Source of the DNA: Mytilinidion resinicola
Lineage: Eukaryota; Ascomycota; Dothideomycetes; Mytilinidiales; Mytilinidiaceae
Assembly (NCBI RefSeq): GCF_010093595.1
Contig: NW_022985445.1
Coordinates: forward strand, 186,001-250,000
DNA length: 64,000 nucleotides
Direction: 5' to 3'
Below the pieces are notes generated by a model. It was not told the DNA's origin and ran no database searches. It was given only the letters and a program-made list of their open reading frames with translations. This document shows, piece by piece, positions 1-14,000 of the stretch. The first letter of the stretch is position 1. Each line of letters starts with the position of its first letter. The translations under genes and the position numbers were made by a program.

Positions 1-1996
1 ATAGTGCGCCGTAATACAGAAGTACTATAACTGCGCATGCTTACTAAAGCACTTTATAGAAGGGCAGCTTATTTTTCTTTTATTTAAAAATATCTAAACT
101 AAGCGCCTATATAAAAAACTTAATAATAAGTTCCTAGGTTTTTTTAAGATTTTTAAGGCTATAGGCTTTTAAGCCTATAAGCTTAAACTCCCTCCTTTTA
201 TATAGCACCTATACCCTATTTTCTATATATAACTTCTTAAGCTTTATAAAGTATATAAAGGGGAATTTTACCCTTTTTAAGTAGAGTTAGAAGACTAGGA
301 TAATATATAGGAAGTAGAGGCTATTATTAACTATAAAGCTATAGCTTAAGGCACCTAGTACCTAATTAAATAGCTAGAATATAATAATACTTAGAACTCC
401 TTTATATATAAATTAGAACTCTCTAATTACTAGAAAGTTTTTAAAAAATATAAGGGTACTATAGAAGCAGGCGTTATATAGGTAAAATACTAGTATATAT
501 TAAGGCCTGCTAAACTAATAGCACTTTTAACTCCCGCCCTAAAAAGGTAAAGTTATCCCCTAGAATTAAGGAATAAACCTAAGTAGATAAAGAAATAGCA
601 CTAAAAGCTTTATATTATACTATACTTTATCTAGAAGCTAATATAGTATAAAATTAGGTATTTTTATATTAATTCTAAAACTTTTTCTATAGGTATTATT
701 CTGTTCTATACTATTATCCCTATACTACTTAGCTATAGAGCTATAGTAGATAAAGCGCTTTTTATAGGAAAGTATCTGCTTAAATAGGTGCCGCTCTATA
801 TTAGCGTTAATAACCTTATTTATTAGAGCTATACAACCTATATAGCTAATTTCTAGCTAGTAAAAGGTTAGTAAATACCTTACACGCGCTTTATAGCAGG
901 ATTGCACCTACCTTTATCCTCTCTATATAAGCTTCTAGTAATTTCTGCTAAGTATAGGTAAATAACTTTACGCTACTAGCTACTTTAATTTTAGTACCTT
1001 TAGCTTTATTAAAGGCGTTTATATAAAAACTAAACTTCTTTATATAGTTATACAGTTGCTTAAAATAGTAAGCTTAGGTTTTTTTATTAAAGTGCCTTTT
1101 AGCAGTTTTATATACCTTTAATATATAAATAAAATACTGCGCAGTATAATAGAACTCTAGAGGAACCTAAAATAGTTAGCTATTATCTATCTCCCTAGCT
1201 ATAGCCCTACTTACCGAAATATAGTTATAATAACTAGAGCTATACTTATTATATTTACTATATAGACTTTTATACTTATATAAAGCTAAGATTTCTTTAT
1301 ATATCTTCCTAATAAAGCTCTAGATATAGTATATATAGAAGTCGCGCAGGTAATAAGGCTAAGAAGTAAAGTAGTTAGGCACTATATTAGCCTTTATAAT
1401 AAGAATATTAGAGATATTTTTAAAGTCTACTATTCTATTAGTAATAAAGTATAGAAGCTAAAAGCCTTAGAAAAGGTAAAGAAAAGTTATAAAAGCTTAG
1501 AAAACCCTCTAAAAAGTAGAGTATAGAAGAAAAAAAATAGAAAGCGCTTAAATAAAAACTTTATACTTAAACTCTACTTTAGGGCCCTACTAGATTATAT
1601 AGTTGCAGACTGCTAGATTATAGCGCTAATATATTATATACGTATATAATACCGGTAAATCCCTTTAGTCTACTATATATAAGAATATCTAAACAGCAGT
1701 ACTAAGGTTCTATAGGCCCTAGAGTCTATTAAGGATATTTCTATATATAAAGTATAATAATATTAGTACTACCTTCCTATTATATACTTCTTTTTCCGGA
1801 TACACCTTCTATATATACGTAATATATAGCATAGAGCTGTGCCGATAACTAGGGCTAAACTTATATTACTAACACCCTTTAGGGGCCTATATACCTATAT
1901 ATATTTAGGGTATAGGGAACTAGTATAAAAGCTATTAGGGGGAATAAAAAAAAAATCGTGTGCACTAGAAATTAAACTCCTAAGTAGTAAAAAGCA
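1..1996 (+). repeat. RIP-degraded retroelement remnants, left outer flank
   Basis: This is AT-rich sequence with stops in every frame and very frequent TpA. Reading through the stops as mutated Trp or Gln codons, plus-strand bases 308-450 give a chromodomain-like stretch (EVEAI, then YLIK-LEY, then LELSNY). It is preceded by a phrase like the C-terminal end of a Gypsy integrase. This part is therefore the 3' end of an old chromovirus pol. From about 560 to 1996 I cannot assign a family. The block is the host sequence into which element A inserted; its last five bases, AAGCA, are A's target duplication. Confidence 0.6.
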
Positions 1997-2264
1997 TATT
2001 ACGGCTTAAACAGTAAAGCTTACTGCACAGCGTAACACGTAATATTAGGACCCGGCGAGAGGCCTTATTATAAGGGCCTATGCGAGCCTTAGTAGAAGTA
2101 TACCTGCTAACCGCCGCCCTGCCTTCTTATAGCTCCTTAAGCTACGTCTTATTATTTAACCCGCCTACCTGCCGTGTATTATAGAACACGTAGTGAATTT
2201 AGTTATTACTTCTACCTACCTGCCCGAGCTAGCTAGGGCAATCCTGCCGCCCGAGACCGTAATA
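1997..2264 (+). repeat. Left LTR of element A (RIP-mutated)
   Basis: It is the same length (268 bp) as the right LTR with no gaps. By my hand alignment it differs at about 25 sites, all G-to-A or C-to-T in the left copy. Most fall in TpG/CpA contexts, for example the TGTCACGG terminus has become TATTACGG. It is preceded by AAGCA. Confidence 0.93.
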
Positions 2265-3336
2265 TTATATAGCTCCTTACCCACCTAGCTATCTACTTGC
2301 ACCGCCGACCTAATATCCTACCTTTTCCCCCTAGTTCTGCTAAATAGCAAATCCGCGTTCGCCGCCTATATTACTAACCACGTATATAAATAGTACGAGT
2401 ACTGCCGCCAAATATACGAATATATCGATACCGCCTAGAAAAGCCTTACTAAAAACTACTAAGCCGCACTCTATATATAAGCCCTGGAATTGGAAATTAA
2501 GGAATATAAATAATAGAGCGACTAACTAAAGGTATAATTATAAGCTGTCTGTAAATACTAGAAGAAAGAAATAAAGGAGCTTACGGATAAACTAGCTTTA
2601 GCCCTTGCTAAAAGATAGAAAGCAATTAATATAGCTATACCTACCGTCCGCACCGCCCTGTAAACCCCGATGCTGTAAGTACTAACTAAAGGAAATACAG
2701 CTAATATAGTATAAACGCCTCCGTCTACTTCTAATATATCTACTACCTCTACCCGGCTTTCTAAGAAACAACCCGACCCTAATAAGTTTACAGGTAACCG
2801 AAAAAACCTCTGCTGCTTCCTTTTTTAAATCTATAAAAAAATAACTATTAACTAAAACCGCTTCCTTAACCCCTAAAGCTAAATATCCTATATAAACAGT
2901 TATTTAAGTAGAAACCCGTATACCTAAGTCCTGCTATATATTATAAAAGGAAACTATTAACTACCCGATTTTAAAGCTATTCTAGAACTTTTAAAACAAG
3001 TATATAGAAACCCTAACTAAGTCCGCAACTTCTATACTAAACTATTCCGCCTCCGCTAGAATAATAAAGAATTTAGCGTTTTCCTTACTAAATTCCAACG
3101 CCTAGCTTTAGAAAAAGAGCTTTCTAAAAAAGCTGTTAACTATAAACTAAAGAAAATACTACTCTACTATAAACCCTATAGTAGGAAGTACTATATATTT
3201 ATAAAGTTCCTTTAAAACCTAGATAACTGCTATAAATAATATAAAGTATCTACTACTGCAACCCTAAAAATATACGCTAATATAAATTAAACCTATTAGG
3301 AAATACCTATTCCTATAGAAATATAAACTGCTATAC
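2265..3336 (+). pseudogene. Element A gag region, degraded
   Basis: This is the stretch between the left LTR and the insertion point of element B. It has no open frame, but Gag-like coding with TAG and TAA at former Trp and Gln codons can be followed in places. The gag zinc knuckle is split off to the other side of element B. There, near 11130-11200, a CX2CX4HX4C pattern has its first cysteines changed to Tyr (TGC to TAC). Bases 3337-3341 (CCTAG) are the target duplication of element B. Confidence 0.6.
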
Positions 3337-3341
3337 CCTAG

Positions 3342-3879
3342 TATTATAACCCGTAATATAAACAACCTAAGCGCAGAGGCACTTATAGAGACTAGTAAGT
3401 AAATAAAACTAATTATATAGAACTAGGTTACAGGACTAAAAGGGTTGTATATAGAATATATAGAGATCTTAGATTCCCTTATAGACTGCTAGTAGATAGG
3501 AATAATCTAAGAATAGGATATTATAAGAACAGGGTTATATAATAGCTCGAGAAGCTTAAAAAAGCGAGCCAGGCGAGCGCTTAAGGGGCTTAAGGCTATA
3601 AGCTAAGGGAGTAGCTTAAGGGGCTTAAGGCTGCGAGCTATATAAGTAAGAGGTTTCTTAGAACGGAGCTTTTATATAAAGGGATGCTTCTTTATATAAA
3701 TAGAAACCTTATATTTAACTTAAAACTTTAATACTACCTATTAGAAGTAATAACCCTGTCTTAAACCTTAATTTATTATTACCTTACCTTTTAAAGACTA
3801 TTACACCCCGATAATAACTTACCTATACCCTGCCTTAGTATAAAATACTTAAAAGGTATAGAAAAGACAACCTATTATA
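3342..3879 (+). repeat. Left LTR of element B
   Basis: This 538-bp repeat aligns without length change to 10510-11047. Differences are transitions, with this copy carrying most of the A and T states (for example TGTTACA to TATTATA at its 3' end), so the left copy is again the more RIP-mutated. Confidence 0.93.
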
Positions 3880-6800
3880 CTTTAAACACCGCTATATTAA
3901 AGGAGTTATATACAGACGATTAATTAAGATAGCCCTACTAACCCCTTCGGGTAGTATAACTGCTAGACTAACCCTAACTATAACTAAGGTAGCAATATAT
4001 ATATAGGTGTTACTTACACGGATATAAATACTAAAGGAAGCTAGTAATACTAAGAATAAAGAGATTATAGCCCTATAGGGAAATCTCTAGACCGTTTAAA
4101 AGGAGCTTACTACTACTAGAGTAGTTAGCTACAGAGGCTATAAAATAAATAAGCCCGAAGAGTTTACTAGGGAAAAAGGAGCTTTGCAAGCGTTTATAAT
4201 ACAGATAAAACTATACCTGCGCATAAACTAAAGCAACCTTAAATTTAAATCGGATAAGGTCTATATAGCAGCCACCTTCTTAAAAAAAAAAGCGTTTAAC
4301 TAGTTTAACCTAATGCTTATAGACTGGCTCGGCAACGCCGACGCAGATAATCGGAAACTAGAAACCAATATTATATTTAGCGACTACGGATACTTTAAGT
4401 TAGCACTTTAGATAACTTTCGGAGACACCGATAAAAAACGGACAGCGGAATAGAAAATAGCAGTTCTAAAGCAGAAGGGCTTAACCAGCCGCTATACTTT
4501 AGAATTTATACAAATCGCGTCTAAGCTATTATAGGGAGATAAAGCTCTGCAAGTATAATACTATAGAGGTCTTAAAGAAGATATTAAGGATAAAATTATA
4601 TAAGGTAAAAAACCTCTAATACTTTATAAACTTAAGGAAATAGCAATATAAATCGATAGTTAATAGTATAAGCAACGACTAGAACGGGCAGATAAAAGAG
4701 GACTTTGTTTTTACGCCTAACTAGCTAGACTAAAGCTAAGAGTAACCAACCGCAACTACGGAGATTGTATAGAGATTAATCTTATAAAACAACGCAATAA
4801 CTAAAAGGGTAAACCAATTACTAATAAAGAGAGGTAAGAAAAAAGGCGTAATAGTGTATGCCTATTATGCGGAGAATAGGGACACTTTGCGAATAAGTGC
4901 TCTAAGAACACCCGAATAGTAGTAGTTATAGCAAAGCTAAATACGGACCGCTATAATTCTATATTATAAACCGCGTGCTATAATAATAACTGCTTTACCT
5001 ATTAGGCAGATAAGTAGGTAATAGGGTACTATTTAATACAGAGGATAAAGGGGCGTACTATTGCTATAATAAGAAATAAAAAGTATAATAGCAACCCTAT
5101 AAATAACTACTACGCCGATATAGAAGTTAAGAGTATAGAAATCGACTACCTATTAGAGACGGATAAGGCGTTTTAGATAATTAAACCGTAATTAGAACCC
5201 TAAACTAATATACCCGAGCTACTAAATAATAGTAAGGCCGAGTTACTAAATATAGAAGCACAGGTTAATAGAGTTATAGCTATATATAAACAAAGCGTAA
5301 GAGAAATTCTTACACGCCTTAATAAAGAATAAGAAGCGTAAAAGGCCGAAAACGCCACAGCGGGCGCAGAGCTAAAAGCACTAGCTAGTTACTAATTTCT
5401 AAGAGCTATAGAAAGAGTTACAGGACAGCTTGCTAGAGAAGAAAAAGTAAGAATAGCCGCAGCCGCAGGAATATTAACAGCAACTATTAGCGCAGGAACC
5501 TGCGCAAGATTAGATATATTAGAAGGCCTAAGCCGCAATATTTAGCAAGAACTGGATAATAAATTACCTGTTAAGAATAGTAAAGAATACTATAATAGTA
5601 ATAAAAACCGCGAACTAGAAGAGTAGTTTAGTAACGGCGAATTTAGTATAGGGCTAGAATAAGAACCGCTAAAGCTATATAGAAAATAAACCGAGATTAA
5701 GATCTATAGAGCTTTACACCCTATTAGTAAAATAGGCGTCTATAATAAGGAAGATAAACGGCTAGATAGGAACCACCTACTTTATAGACAGATATCTTAG
5801 GTATCTTATATTAAGAATAAATGCGATAAGCACGTAATATATAAGAAATATTAAGGATAGTACCTATATCGGATAAGATATTATATTATTATATAACTAG
5901 TACTGTTTAAGGAAACAAAGCACTATATTATAGGTAAGAAAGACGAACTTATAGAAGTAGCTACTATAGTTGCGGACCCTTAGTACCTAATAGAATATAG
6001 GAAAAGTAAAAACTAGCGAATATACTACTAAAACTTATATCTAGTATATTGCGAAATAAAATATATAAACTATTAGCTATAAGAACAGCTAAAAAACAAG
6101 CAGGCGCTTAAGTAATAGAACGGCTAGAGCAGCTAAGAACAAGGTTCTACAGAGCGGCTAAAGATAAAAGAACGTAAACCGCGACTATCGCTACTCTAGT
6201 AGGAAAAACCTATATCGCAAAAAAAAAAAAGGAACCCGGCAACGCAGCCTAACTCTATTCCTATTTAGAACTACAGATATATAATCCTATTAGTTAAAAT
6301 TAGTAGGAACCCGGTAAGGGCACTGCTAAATAGTAGCGCGCAAGGAAATTTTATATTCCACAACTTTATTAAGAGAAACCGGATCTCTTAGTAATAGAAA
6401 AACAAACTATATAAACTATATACAGTAGATAGCACACCTATATAATACGGTAACGGGCAGGTAACTATAAAAACTCGACTAGGTGTTATATAGATTAAAG
6501 AATATAGAGAAACTATTAGCATAGATATAACTAACACGGTAAAATATAATATAATTTTAGGTATACTATAGCTAAAGCAGTATAACCCCTAAGTTAATTA
6601 GAAGTCTAGTAAAGTAAGGATTTAATCGGAAAGCGGACTAAAAGGTACCCTGCGCCAGGATAAGCCTAAGCAAAAACAAGATAATAATATAGATATCTTA
6701 AAAGGTAAAAAGGCCTAAAAAGAAAACAGGGCAGCAAGCTAATAGTGGCCTAAACCCCTAAGCAGCCGGCAGCTAGCTAAGGTAGTAAAAGCACTAGAAG

Positions 6801-9800
6801 TGCTAGAAAAATATAATAAATTTAAAGAAATCTTTATAGAAAAGGTTTAGAATATATTACTAAAGCACTAACCTTAGGATTACTATATTCCCCTAGTACT
6901 AGGCAAATAACCGCAGTTTAGACTAATCTATTTACTAGCCCAGAACGAGCTGGAAGTGCTAGAAAAATACCTAGAAAAGAACCTAAAGCAAGGATTTATT
7001 AGACTATTAGAATTGCCTGTAGGTTACTCTGTAATATTTGTTCTAAAAGTAAATAGTAAGCTGCGCCTTTGCATAGACTATAAATAACTAAATAAGATTA
7101 TAATTAAAAACCGCTATTTACTACTTTTAATTTTAGAACTTAAAGACTAACTATACAGAGCTAAGTACTTTATAAAGTTAGACCTACACGAAGGATACTA
7201 TTTAATTCGGATAAAAGAAGGAGAAGAGTAGAAAACGGCTTTTAAAACTTAATATAGATACTTTAAATATACAGTAATACTGTTTAGGCTTACTAATATA
7301 CTAGCAATATTCTAGGTAGTAGTTAACTTAGCGTTAAGGGGCTACCTAAATCGGTTTACAGTGGTATACCTCGATAATATCCTTGTATACTTAGAAACGC
7401 TAAGCGAATACAAGATATATATGCAAAAAGTACTTAAAAGACTTAGGAAATACAACCTTATAGCGAACCCGGATAAGTGCGAGTTCTATAGGCAGAGAGT
7501 CGGATTCCTAGAATATGTTATTAGTCCAGGATAGATTAAAATAGAAGAAGGCAAGGTGTTCTCTATTTAAGAATAGCTAGAGCCCGCAAATTTAAGGGAA
7601 CTACAGTTATTCCTAAGGTTAGCTAATTACTACAGGCAGTTTATTAAGGGCTACTTAAAAATTGCAGAGCTACTTATAAAACTTACTAGAAAAAATATTA
7701 AATACAGATAGACCCTAGAGGCGCAGGGTGTATTTAATAGGTTAAAAGCACGGTTTACCTTAAAACTAGTATTAGCAATCTTCGACCTATAGAAACTAGT
7801 TACTATTAAAAGCAATGCGTCGGATAAGGTAGTAGGAGCAATACTTAGCCAACTAGATAAACGAGGGAAATTGCATCCTATAGTATTCTACTTATAAAAG
7901 CTAAATATAGCTAAGCTAAACTATAATATCTATAATAAGGAACTGCTAGCTATAATAGAAGCATTTAAATAGTAGAAAGTTTACTTTAAAGGGGCGGTAT
8001 ATATAGTACAGGTGTATATAGACTATAAGAATCTAATATACTTTACTATAACTAAGGAGTTAAATAGGAGATAGAAAAAATAGTTAGAAAAACTAGGAAC
8101 CTTTAATTTTAGGATTACGTACTAAAAGGGATCTAAAAATACTCGTGTAGACGTACTTAGCAGAAGGCCGGACTATATAAAAAGAGCCGAAAAAACCAGG
8201 CAACCTATACTTAAGGAAACTAGTCCGAGAACTTTTAAATTTAACTACGTATAAGCAGTAGTTGCTTATAGGTCCGAGGATAATAAGTAGTATAAATAAA
8301 TTAAGGCAGCACAGAAGGTAGATTAAGAAAGCCGGGATTTAGCGGGTTATAACTAGTAAAGCTTGCGCCTAGAACCTATAAACCAGGAATACAGAGAAAT
8401 TTAGGACAGTATTATCACCTTATAGAATAAGATATTTGTACCTAAGACCTTATAAAAAAAGCTTATTAAGGAATTCTATAGTACACCAGTGCACGGGCAC
8501 TAGGGAGTAGAAAAAACACGGGAAAGAATTGCAAGAATATTCTACTTCCCCGGACTCCGGAAATTAACAGAGAAAATTGTATACGAATGCGAGTATATAA
8601 AGAATAAGTCGGCATAATACGCACTATACGGACTAATAAAGAGTCCCTCTACACCGGAAAAAGTATAGAAATCTATTATATAGGACTTTATAGTTAAGCT
8701 ACTATAGTCTATTAAACCTATAACAGGTATAAAGTACAACGCAATATTAGTAGTTACGGACCAACTAACTAAATATATATACTTTATCCCTTACTAAGAA
8801 GTATTAACGGCAGAAGATCTGGCCTACGCTTTTTTAAAGTATATTATTAGCAACTACAGGCTACTTTAGGAGATAATTTCAGACTAAGACAAGCTCTTTA
8901 TATTAAAATTCTGGCAGACCCTTACTGTATAACTAGGAATAAAGTATAGGCTTTCTACGGCGTTTTACCCTTAGACGGACAGATAAATAGAAAGGCTTAA
9001 TTAGATTTTAGAACAGTACCTATAATGCTATATTAATTATAGGCAGGATAATTAGGTATTACTACTACTAATAGCCTAGTTTGCCTATAATAGTATATCT
9101 ATAGAGTTAATAAAGGTATTGCTCTTCTTTATAAACTATAGTTTTAATCTAGAGGCGTATTAAAAACCTTAACTTAATAGTATAAGAGCCTAGAGGGCAC
9201 TGCTATTAGTTGAAAATATTAAAAAGCTATAAAGGCAGCTCTTAATAGATATCTAATTCCTAACGCTAAGGTTAGCAAGATATTATAACTAACACCGGAG
9301 TGTTGCACTAACCTTTAAAAGGGGAGATAGAGTCTACCTACTCCGCAAAAATATTAAGATGAAATAACTAAGTATAAAGTTAGACTATATTAAGATTAGA
9401 CTATTCGAAATATAGAATGTTATTAGCCTAGTAAACTATAAGCTTAGGCTGCCTAATAGAATAAAAATACACCCGGTCTTCTATATATTGCTACTAGAAC
9501 CCGCACTACTAAACGCTAAGCTAGAAAATAATATAGAGGTCGACAATAATAATAAATATAAGGTCGAGCAAATCCTAGATTCCCGACAGCATAGTTAGCG
9601 AAAAAAGTACCTAATTAAGTGGAAAAAATACGGCACCTCCGAGAATATATAGGAACCGGTTAAGAGTTTAGTAAACTATTAGGAACTCCTGCAGCAGTTT
9701 TACCGCTAGAATCCGGAACAGCCTAGAAAGACAGTAATAGCGCACTATCTAACTAGAAAGGATTAAAGGAACTCGGAGAAAAAATGCCACTGCTATATAA

Positions 9801-10509
9801 TTAGGATATATAGCAATAGAACAGACGGCTAGCAGTGCCCAGCATATCTAGAGAAAAAGAAGAATACCTAACAGTTCCTAAGGCAGAAGGTAAGCCTTCC
9901 TGCTCGGTATACTCTTATCCTTTTTACTTAGCCTCCTTCTAATTATCTTTCTTAAGCTTTTCTAGAGTCTTAAAACTATAACGCATTATCTTTTTACTAC
10001 GCTTACGCAATAGCTTCTTTTAAAAATCCAGGTAATCTAGCTTTGCTATAGCCGCTTTTAGGGTTGCATAAGTCTCCAACTCCTTGCAATAAAGTTTATC
10101 CTTCTTACGGGCCAACTTCCGCCCTAAAAAAGTTAGCTAAAACGCGGTTATAAGTAATAGTAGATTACAACAGCTTATAGGCAGCTGCTAAGATGCCAGC
10201 AATATTATAGTTTAATTGTTGCGCCCAAACGCAGGCAGTATAATAATCCGAGTTAGATATAGAAACTATATATAATAAACCCCGAGACTTGCACTAGGAA
10301 TAAGGTATAACTTTTAAACCAGACGCGTTAATATAATTAGTAAGCATAAAACAACTTTCTTATTTCTTAGCTTTTAAAGTGTTAGATATTATAAAGGAAG
10401 AAATAGAGTGGCATAATAACGGCCTAATAGATAGGGCATCGCCAGCTACTTATCTAAAACCCCACCACGGAAATACTTTCGGGCTAAAAGCCTTAGAAGG
10501 GGGAGCAAG
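3880..10509 (+). pseudogene. Element B gag-pol, RIP-inactivated
   Basis: Reading stops as mutated Trp/Gln recovers the full chromovirus order. A zinc knuckle CX2CX4HX4C lies at 4859-4900, with GEWGH now GE-stop-GH. The protease region lies around 6270-6600. Reverse transcriptase is at about 6880-7550, with its YLDD box at 7367 now YLDN (GAT to AAT). RNase H is at about 7780-8190, ending in a DVLSRRPDY-like phrase. Integrase (about 8460-9250) includes STAFYP and TDGQIERLN. A chromodomain lies at about 9600-9710 (LIKWKKYG). No frame longer than about 65 codons survives, so it cannot make protein. Confidence 0.85.
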
Positions 10510-11047
10510 TGTTATAACCTATAATATAAACAACTTAAGTGCAGAGGCACTTATAGAGACTAGTAAGCAGATAAAACTAATTACGCAGAACTAGGTTACA
10601 GGACTAAAAGGGTTGCGTATAGGACGTATAGGGATCCTAGATTCCCCTACGGACTGCTAGTAGATAGGAATAATCTAAGAATAGGATATTATAAGGACAG
10701 GGTTACGTAATAGCTCGAGAAGCTTAAGAAAGTAAGCCAGGCGAGCGCTTAAGGGGTTTAAGGCTGCGAGCTAAGGGAGCAGCTTAAGGGGCTCGAGGCT
10801 GCGAGCTATATAAGTAAGAGGTTTCTTAGGACGGAGCTTTTATATAAAGGGACGCTCCTTTATATAGATAGGAACCTTATATTTAACTTAAGACTTTAAT
10901 ACTACCTATTAAAAGTAATAACCCCGTTTTAGACCTTAATTTATTATTACCTTACCTTTTAAAAACTATTGCACCCTAACAACGACTTGCCTATACCCTG
11001 CCTTAGTATAAAATACTTAGAAGGTATAGAAGAGACAACCTGTTACA
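10510..11047 (+). repeat. Right LTR of element B
   Basis: This is the 538-bp partner of 3342-3879, ending TGTTACA and followed by the duplication CCTAG. It keeps more CpA and TpG dinucleotides than the left copy. Confidence 0.93.
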
Positions 11048-11052
11048 CCTAG

Positions 11053-14000
11053 TTATTACTAAATATATCCGGCGCTATAAAAATTATAGAAGTTTCTAGA
11101 AACCTAATAGATTTTTTAAAAGGTTGCTTAACTTAATATAAAGGAAAGAAATATTACTATTATAAATCTAAAAAACACTTTATCTATAACTGCCTTTAGC
11201 CTAATAAATACTTTATCCGCTCCCACCCTGTTTATAAAAACGCGTTTTTCCGAAGCTTTTTACCGCCCTCTACTAAATATAGAACCTAGATACTGCTAAA
11301 ACCTGCTTTTCTCCTATTTTCTACTTTAATAAAAGGATTAAGCCTAATATAGGTTATAGCTAGGCTTATATACCGCGCACTATATAAGTATTTACTACTG
11401 CTATTTAAGGGATAACTATTAAAAAGAAATAGGTTATAAGAGCTAACCTATTAATTATACCTATATATTTAGAATACTAGGGCTAGAGTATTCTAGTATA
11501 TAGTATAATTAATAGTAGCTGTAAAGGGAAAGTGCTAGTTAATAAAAACTAGGTAAAGCATTACTATATCCTAATAATTCCGCTTAAGTACCCTTTTTAC
11601 CTAGAACTAGCCAATAAAGGCAATTCTAAAGTAGGTAAAGTAACCTATACTATTTAGGTTTAATTACAGATAAATAAATATTTAGAGACCGTTTAAATAG
11701 GGGTAACTAAACTAAGTTATTACCTAATTATTCTAGGAATCTTATAGCTACGCCTATATAATCCTATACCGGACTAGTCCTGTAATACGCTATAGTTTAT
11801 AAGCTAGTACTATTATAAATACTATAATATACCGTAAAAAGCAACGCGTGTATAAAAATTACTAATATTCTAAAAAAGAACCGCTTGGAGTACCTGCCGC
11901 CTGCACTAAAAAACCTAGAAGGGAAAAATATAGCACCCGTTTCCTTATATATATATAGCGCCTATTTATAAAAAAAATATAAACTCTTTTCTATATTACT
12001 AAATAATATTAACTATATCCTATTTAAAAAAAAGAGCTTTAACCTAAACCGCCTGCCTAAAGAACTATAAAAGTTTACTAATATTTTTTCGCCTAAAAAT
12101 ACTAACTGCCTGCTACTACACCGCCTGTATAACTATAAAATTAAGTTAAAAAAAGGAAAAATGCCCTTTTTTAAACCCTTATACCTAATATCCTATAATA
12201 AGCTAATAGCTCTAAGAAAATAGGTAGCAGATAATCTAAAGAAAGGATTTATCCGCCCTAGCTTTTTACCTACCGTGTTACCTGTATTATTTATAAAAAA
12301 GCCTAGAAAAGGCCTCTGCTTCTACGTTAACTACTAAGCGCTAAATACTATAATAGTTAAGAACCGCTACCTGCTACTATTAATAAAGGAAACCTTAAGT
12401 AACCTAAAGGGGATAAAGTACTTTATAAAAATTAATATTATATCTGCCTTTAATAACCTATATATAAAAAAGGGTTAAAAATAGCTTACTATATTCCGAA
12501 CCCGACTAGAACTATTTAAAACCTTAGTAATACTGTTTAGGCTTACCGGAGCCCCTATAATATTCTAATAATTTATAAATAATATTCTATAAAAGCATCT
12601 TAATATTTTCTATACTGCCTACCTAAATAATATTCTAATTTACAGCCGGAACTAAACTAAACACCTAGAGTATATCTATACTATACTAAAACTGCTATAA
12701 AAAGCAGAACTCTATGTAAAGATTAAGAAATATAAGTTTTTTGCCGAAGAAATAATATTCCTAGGTATTATTATAGGAGCTAACAGCCTATAAATAGACC
12801 TAGAAAAGATTAAAGCCGTAATAGACTAGAAAATACTAACTCGCCTAACTAATATATAAGCTTTTATAGGATTTAGAAACTTCTACTGCTAATTTATTAA
12901 AGACTTCTTAAAGATTATTACTCCGCTAGTATACCTAATAAAGAAGGGCGTTGCCTTTATATAAAATACTGCCTATTATCACGGTATCGACCGCGACACC
13001 CTACCTACCGAAATTCTGCCGCAGATTGCTACAACTCCAGCAATCTGCACCGGCCTACTACCGTTAGCCGGCCTCCTGCCCTGCCTGCCCTGCTCCGCTC
13101 CCGTCTCGCTTCCGCTTCCTATCCTATCCCGCTCCAGCCACCTACCGGCTGCCCCCTTTTCCTATCACCTGATCTGGTAAGGACCTCGCGTACACGCGTG
13201 CCACGCGCCGAAACGGCATAGAGGCCGTACGCCACGCGCTCGGCCACGCCCTTATATCCGGTGGCCCGTCTCCCGTCTTCCTGTTCCTTACACAACGTCT
13301 TAATTCTCCACGTAGCATTGTATATAGCACCTAATCAACGCTCCTCTTTAAGCCCTCGACCTCTTGCGTGTAGCGCTATCGTAACACCTATTAAAAAGCT
13401 TTTACTAAATTAAAAGAAGCCTTTACCTCTACACCTATTCTAGCACTATTTAACTAGAATAAGCCTATTATTATAGAAATAGATATATTTAATTATATCT
13501 TAGCTAGTGTTTTATTATAGTATAGAGATAACAGAATCCTGCACCCTATTATATTCTTTTTAAAAAAGCACTTAGTTGCAGAATACAACTATAAAATATA
13601 TAATAAGGAACTGCTTACTATTATTTAATACTTTAAAAAATAGAGACTAGAGCTTAAAGGCGCCGCCTTACCTATTAAAGTTATTACTAACTACTATAAT
13701 CTAGAGTACTTTATAATAATAAAACTACTAAACTGCTGCTAGGCCTGCTAGTCTAAATTCCTGTCCTATTTTAACTTTAAGATTATATATTAACCCGGAA
13801 AACTTAGGGTAAAGCCTAATTCTCTAACTAGGAGGTTAGAGAACCTGCCTAAGGAAAAGGATAAACGTCTCTGCTACTAGAGCTAAATAATTCTAAAGAG
13901 ATTAAACTTTAAGAATAAAATAGAAAAGAAAACTATAAGGAAAGTAACCTTTAAAAATAAAGCTAAAATAATAGCTCTAGCACCTGTAAGGACCTAGCAA

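Larger units (their letters stand above)
3342..11047 (+). mobile_element. Element B: full-length Ty3/Gypsy chromovirus nested in A
   Basis: This 7706-bp element has two 538-bp LTRs (3342-3879 and 10510-11047) and a 5-bp duplication CCTAG (3337-3341 and 11048-11052). The right LTR runs TGTTATAAC to TGTTACA; the left starts TATTATAAC and ends TATTATA, the RIP versions. It inserted in the gag region of element A. The internal region encodes, in order, gag with zinc knuckle, protease, reverse transcriptase, RNase H, integrase and chromodomain, all full of stops. It belongs to a different family from A: LTR length and sequence differ. Confidence 0.93.

Noticed and set aside
10379..10594. 71-codon plus-strand ORF at the end of element B
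   Set aside because: It runs across the boundary of the right LTR (10510) and matches no protein family; it is a chance opening in RIP-mutated sequence.
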